DNA of 64,000 nucleotides from Enoplolaimus lenunculus (taxonomy: Eukaryota; Nematoda; Enoplea; Enoplida; Thoracostomopsidae), in contig JASANG010000859.1 of assembly GCA_030248215.1 (NCBI GenBank), positions 16,926 to 80,925 of the forward strand, read 5' to 3'. Position numbers and translations under genes: made by a program. How positions within the stretch are numbered: position 1 is the stretch's first letter; each line of letters opens with the position of its first letter. The notes under the pieces are model-generated. The model was not told the DNA's origin. It did not search any database and saw only the letters and a program-made list of their open reading frames with translations. Of this stretch, positions 59,640 to 64,000 are shown piece after piece.

Positions 59640-60830
59640 AGTGTTTCAACCGTCAGTTTGAACAATTTCAAAAGATGATGCCAAAGTCTACGCGTAAAAT
59701 TTGAGCCACGCTGCGCAATTTCCGTAGGTCAGGTATTCAAGGCATTTTGGTCAAAGCAACAGTGAAAGTAAAATTTGAGCCACGCTGCGCAATTTCCGTA
59801 GGTCAGGTATTCAAGGCATTTTGGTCAAAGCAACAGTGAAAATCGATGTCAAGAGTAAATCAGTGCATTTCGTGCTGTTCGTGACAAACAATCGGATGAA
59901 ATCAACTTACGACGTCAATCTAATCAAGATAATACAAGTGACAGTCTCAAAAGCGATTATCAGTTCGCTGTTGGAAAAATGGGCACTCAACGTTTTGAGC
60001 CAGCTTCCAAAGCTCACATCCAAATCACTGGCTACATTTCCAGAATTTAAACATCGGATACTTACTACTTAAAAGATGATGCAATCTCCAAAGTTACGCC
60101 TCTACTGGAAATTCTGACTGCACAACAAAAGGCTTGTCTTCGCGAAAACAAAACAAGTGGAAACCTTGGCGAGTCTGGAGTCGTGTAAACAAGAGCAAAT
60201 GGGTCGTTGTTGCAGTGGTGTAATCGGGCCGTATTACCGGCTACGTTACGGCGAATGCTAAATAAACGTACTCATTATGAGCATCCGGAGTGGGTGAATG
60301 AAGAAACTGTTTCGCTCGCGATACTTTTGCGCAATAAAGGTGGCCGGCCATGAGCGAATTGATCGGAGTGTTCGTCAAATTGCGCTTCCCGTGTGAAGAC
60401 AACGAGAAGTCTCGTATAAAGCAATTTAAATCCGGACCGCAACACGGTAATAGAACGATTTCGAAACCAGATAAGCTACCTACGAGCGAACTAAGGAATC
60501 AAACTGCACGGCCATTCACGGACGTCCCAGGTTATCAACGGTATATTGTGGCAGTATTTGACTACTTCTCGTGGAAGTTATGCTTACAGATGAAACGCCA
60601 ACAAGACGAATAACTCGATAGTTGGCCGCAGTGTTCAATCATTTTGGGAAAACGAACTTTCTGGTATATGACAGTGGTACACATTTTGTTTCGCAAGAAA
60701 TGAAAACCGTTTGTAACCGCGAAAGACATTCTACATCGCCAAGTTTCGCTATTAATCATCCAAGGCGAAACGGCAGGTTTAAAATCTGAAGCCGAACGCT
60801 TAAATATGTGAGAGAAACATTCGCTACGGA
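59640..60830 (+). pseudogene. Decayed Ty3/gypsy-type retrotransposon pol fragment (integrase region)
   Basis: Three decayed parts of a gypsy-like pol are visible in shifting frames with several stops. Around 60229-60310 the frame reads RAVLPATLRRML followed by H..YEHPEW, resembling the H2C2 zinc-binding region of integrases. Around 60505-60600, RPFTDVPGYQRYIVAVFDYFSW fits the start of the integrase core with its catalytic Asp. Around 60665-60770, YDSGTHFVSQEM and then HPRRNGRF fit the SDNGxxF...HPxxNG block. Upstream, 59840-60080 may be a worn protease/RT junction. No LTRs seen. It is not functional as it stands. The name rests on motif order. Confidence 0.55.
59694..59841. repeat. Perfect 74-bp tandem duplication
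   Basis: 59694-59767 is repeated exactly at 59768-59841 (unit begins GTAAAATTTGAGCCACGC). It lies in the worn retrotransposon fragment and is a recent event, as the copies are identical. Confidence 0.95.
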
Positions 60831-60974
60831 TGAGAGCTGCAGTTCAAACGAGCCGCATGTTCGAAATCATCAGATCTTCTATATATAGCAGAACTTCTGC
60901 TTTTGTCACCAACGGAAAAATTTTATTATTTCAACGTATTCTTAGAGTCAAGGAGACTAGGAATCTACAGACGG

Positions 60975-61050
60975 GTAAGCTTAGGTCTACGTATTGATTT
61001 AGACTTAAGCTTAGATTTATCCTTAGACTTCATAGATAGGCCCCAAAGGT
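60975..61050 (+). mobile_element. TTAGGC-MITE remnant
   Basis: GTAAGCTTAGGTCTACG, TTAGACTTAAGCTTAG and TCCTTAGACTTCATAG carry the family rhythm; TAGGCCCC follows. Confidence 0.4.
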
Positions 61051-61520
61051 TTACATGGGTTCCTATTTTTGCCCCACAAGTTATGCAATGCATGCTCCAG
61101 AGAGAGTTTAAAAAATTCCATTATGACACAACAGTGTCATAATCATATATAATCAGGTTTAACGGGTGCCTAGTTACACACTCATTTAAATTGAGGTGTG
61201 AACAAGATATATACGGTGACTGGTTTGAAGAAACATGACTTAAGTCGATATTCAACTTCATTCAGTTTAGAACTCAAGTCAAACAATCGGCTAATATGTA
61301 ATTTTCGAGTTTTGTTGTTTTGAAAACCTTTGAAACCCGTTTAACCCAGTTATATAGTTAGTGGTAGAGTGGTCATTCCAGGCGCGTCCAGAGAAAATTA
61401 TGTGTGCGGCACCGAATAATTTTGGAGCGCCCCTACAATTGCAACTCAAGATTGTTTACTTTTAATTGAGGGCAGCAGCCAAATTACGGGGGCACGGCCT
61501 CCCAGTGCCGGCCGTGCGGA

Positions 61521-62749
61521 TACCCTGGGTCATTAAAGGCTCATGCGTAGAACGGTTTACATACATTACTGACTTTCCAGCTTACAAGTACATCAAATCC
61601 TTGCTAAAAGTCGTCACGAAAAAATACTTTCACACACAAAACGGGAAACATACCGGGGTGAAACTTTTGTGGGAGAGAGCAATATTTTTGTAGAAGACGC
61701 AGCAGCGGTTACCGCAGCTCAGATGTAGGCCCGAAGTGACGTCGAAATCAAACTTGAATTAATATCTTTGTTGTTCACGCGTAACAAAGAAAAGTCACCA
61801 CCGATTTAACGTCTGTCACAAATCTGTTGCAGATCAAAATTCACAGCCTATTTGACATTTGGAACATAGAAATCTTGCCATCCGATAGCACATTTGCATT
61901 TAGTAATTGCAATCATACTTTCGTTTCATTTGATATTTAATCACGAAATCCAGGTGATTGACAACAAATCATCAACATTTCAAAATTACTTAGCTAATAT
62001 TTTACAAGTTGCCGTTAATACCAATGGGACATTTTGGTTTGTAATTGACATGTCTCTACGACTTGTAACACATGTTTGATTAAGATTATCAACCCATTTT
62101 GATCGTCAGGCTGGGTAATGCGCTCGAATTTTCAACGACAACATATTGAAACAGCAAGCCATAATTAATATTTTTCTGAAAAAAGTCAGTCAATTACGTT
62201 TTATAGGTTAACTTATTCGCTCATCTTAAAAACGCTCAAAGTATAGTGTCCTAAATTTTACTGGATCAATTTTTCGTTATGTATAATAGTGGATTAATAG
62301 GCTTGCCATCAAGAATAGATGATCACTATAGACACGAGTATACAACCTATCAAATATCATGTGGTACTTGATATACACCACCGCTCCTTGTGTTTTGGAC
62401 GTATCCCATACCTTACTTCTCGGTAAGGGATCAATTTGTAGATGATAATGACGGCTCATAGTATAATAAAGCTGAACGCTCTAAATATGTATTCGGAGGG
62501 TTCTGTATAACGGTAACAAGAAATATATGTTTGCTTTTTGGAACACACCTGCCTCCTACGAATGGGCTACGGGGTATGGGCAAAAGGCAAGGTGGTTCTG
62601 TGTGAATTCATTGTTTGGCCCTTGTATACTTTTCTGAAGTTTAAAATTGCACGGTCTCAGCTATGAAACCTTATAGCTTTTGTTTGTGGTGGAATTCGAA
62701 GTTTCGGGATTTTATCATTTGAATAATAGTCATCACCAGCAGGTCCTTC
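61521..62749. other. No supported feature
   Basis: Short ORFs only; none shows protein-like content, splice context or family motifs that I can see. Confidence 0.5.
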
Positions 62750-62832
62750 GGCTTAATAGGCTTTGGTTAAGGCTTGGGTTTACGATTAGGCTATGCTTGG
62801 AATAGGCATAAGTTTAGATATAGGGAAGGCTC
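62750..62832 (+). mobile_element. TTAGGC-MITE remnant
   Basis: Units such as TTAATAGGCTTTGGTTAAGG and TACGATTAGGCTATGC. A further unit (TTAGGCTTAGGC) touches the window end at about 63983. Confidence 0.4.
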
Positions 62833-63189
62833 CTGCTGAACTTTAGGTCGCTGAAACTAATTTTTGGGTAATTTTGTGGTCCTTTATGTTAAATGATTTA
62901 TATTATGGTTTTGCATTCTATACATATAATAGTTTTTACTATTAGTTCCGACGTAACTGTTAAAACATTTTGTCATCTGACTTTGCATCCTTTGAGACGA
63001 TGTTTTCTCAACCTGGCCTGCGGTTCCAACACGACCCTGTGCACACATCAGTTTAGGTTTTATGCCAAATCTCAGCTCATTGTATTTCAAACGCGAAAAA
63101 TCTGTTCGGTTCCGAGTGTTCCGAGTGATTTGGTCAGATTCGCATTACAGAATCACATGTTATAGTTCAAAAACTAATTGGTGTAGAAA

Positions 63190-63540
63190 GAAACGTGCAT
63201 TCGGATATCAGGATATCGGGACCCGAAATATTATTGCGTAAAATTTTTTAAATAATTTCCATTGTTTCACCATTAATGTAGCTGGAGCTGACGAAAAGAA
63301 ATTCTGTAGTCAAACCAGAATTAAAATATTGAACCACATTCATGCATAATTCCATGACGATTTAAAATTTTGGTTTCTTAAAACGTCAAATAAAAAACTT
63401 GAGTTTAGCTTTCTATTTATCGGAATAATGTCTTCATAAATTTTAATTATGTTAAAATTATCCCACTGAAAAAATTTGTTATCGAGTACGCACCCAAGTA
63501 CTAAATTTATTACCTTTGCAAGAAACAAAATCTAATACAT
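63190..63540 (-). repeat. Dispersed repeat H, right copy
   Basis: Reverse-complement match to 9235-9545 along about 300 bp (GAAAAGAAATT.., GCTGGAGCTGACGAAAAG, ACCTTTGCAAGAAAC), with divergence. Confidence 0.75.
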
Positions 63541-63599
63541 AAAGCCGCGTCGCGAGATAATACATACTGGGCTCATATCAAATTCTGATTGCAAAAACG

Positions 63600-63850
63600 A
63601 AATTTTTCCAGAATCACTGGGGGGCAGGGCTCCTTTGGCCCCCCTTGGTCACGCCCTTGACGCCAAGCCTAACTGTGTACGCTGCTAATTAGTAAAAGGC
63701 TAGCTTGCTAATATGGCAATCTGTAAAGGGCACATTTCAAATTCCTATGACACAGAACCCATCAACTCATAACTTTTGAATTCAAACCCCCCACGCTACC
63801 CGACTTTCTTCTCATACACAAAACAGCCCAAAGGTACCTACTTTGTCAGC
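63600..63850 (-). repeat. Dispersed repeat I, right copy
   Basis: Reverse match to 7080-7360 (GTCACGCCCTTGACGCCAAG, GCTAGCTTGCTAATATGGCA, ATGACACAGAACCCATCA). Confidence 0.7.
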
Positions 63851-64000
63851 GGTTCTTGTAGGTGGCTGTGCCACACTTAAACCTATTTCAAACTAAAAAC
63901 TAAAACTAAAATAAAACCCTATATCAAAACCACACCTTAAGGGAGTTCCTGGCTCCACCTAGTCTCTCTTAGAACTTAAGTTAGGCTTAGGCGTTGCTAC

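Overview
This is a eukaryotic, almost certainly invertebrate animal, nuclear DNA window. It is AT-rich and gene-poor, and is dominated by short non-autonomous DNA transposons and simple or satellite repeats. The one firmly recognised gene has seven short coding exons with GT-AG introns. Its product is closest to the MEC-2/stomatin branch of the SPFH (band 7) family, which points to Metazoa. I cannot name the species. The abundant TTAGGC hexamers (the nematode telomere unit) sit inside transposons, so they do not by themselves indicate a nematode.

Layout. 0-15 kb: no sure gene; one candidate small secreted Cys-rich ORF (2349-2726); scattered MITEs, including mariner-like, hAT-like TTAGGC-bearing and Harbinger-like copies; and a 155-177 bp tandem repeat (7719-8400). 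15.9-21.4 kb: stomatin/MEC-2-like gene on the + strand, whose introns host several MITEs. 21.4-32 kb: nested MITEs, a 16/32-bp minisatellite (29338-29600) and long-armed foldbacks rich in TGA(C/G)TCA. 32.1-36.3 kb: a compositionally different block with protein-like ORFs on the - strand; one exon-like ORF carries a near-perfect PAM2 (PABP-binding) motif. 36.7-47.3 kb: more MITEs, several nested, a GCCTAA array (42.1-42.9 kb) and a hAT-like element inserted in another repeat. 48.4-52.4 kb: two protein-like - strand segments, a 2.2-kb 18-bp satellite (about 120 units), then a 733-bp module bounded by perfect 96-bp inverted repeats that contains a predicted three-exon - strand gene. 53-64 kb: further MITEs, a tRNA-like sequence, a decayed Ty3/gypsy-type pol fragment (about 59.6-60.8 kb), and at the far end inverted copies of two repeats also seen at 7-9.5 kb.

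The most unusual object is the 51619-52351 inverted-repeat module. If the predicted splicing is right, one arm encodes the N terminus in sense and the other arm encodes the C terminus in antisense, so the transcript would have self-complementary ends. Next are the PAM2-bearing exon, the tRNA-like sequence carried inside a TTAA-flanked (piggyBac-like) MITE, and a hAT-like MITE family whose core is a telomere-type hexamer array. All calls come from reading the sequence; no database search was possible.
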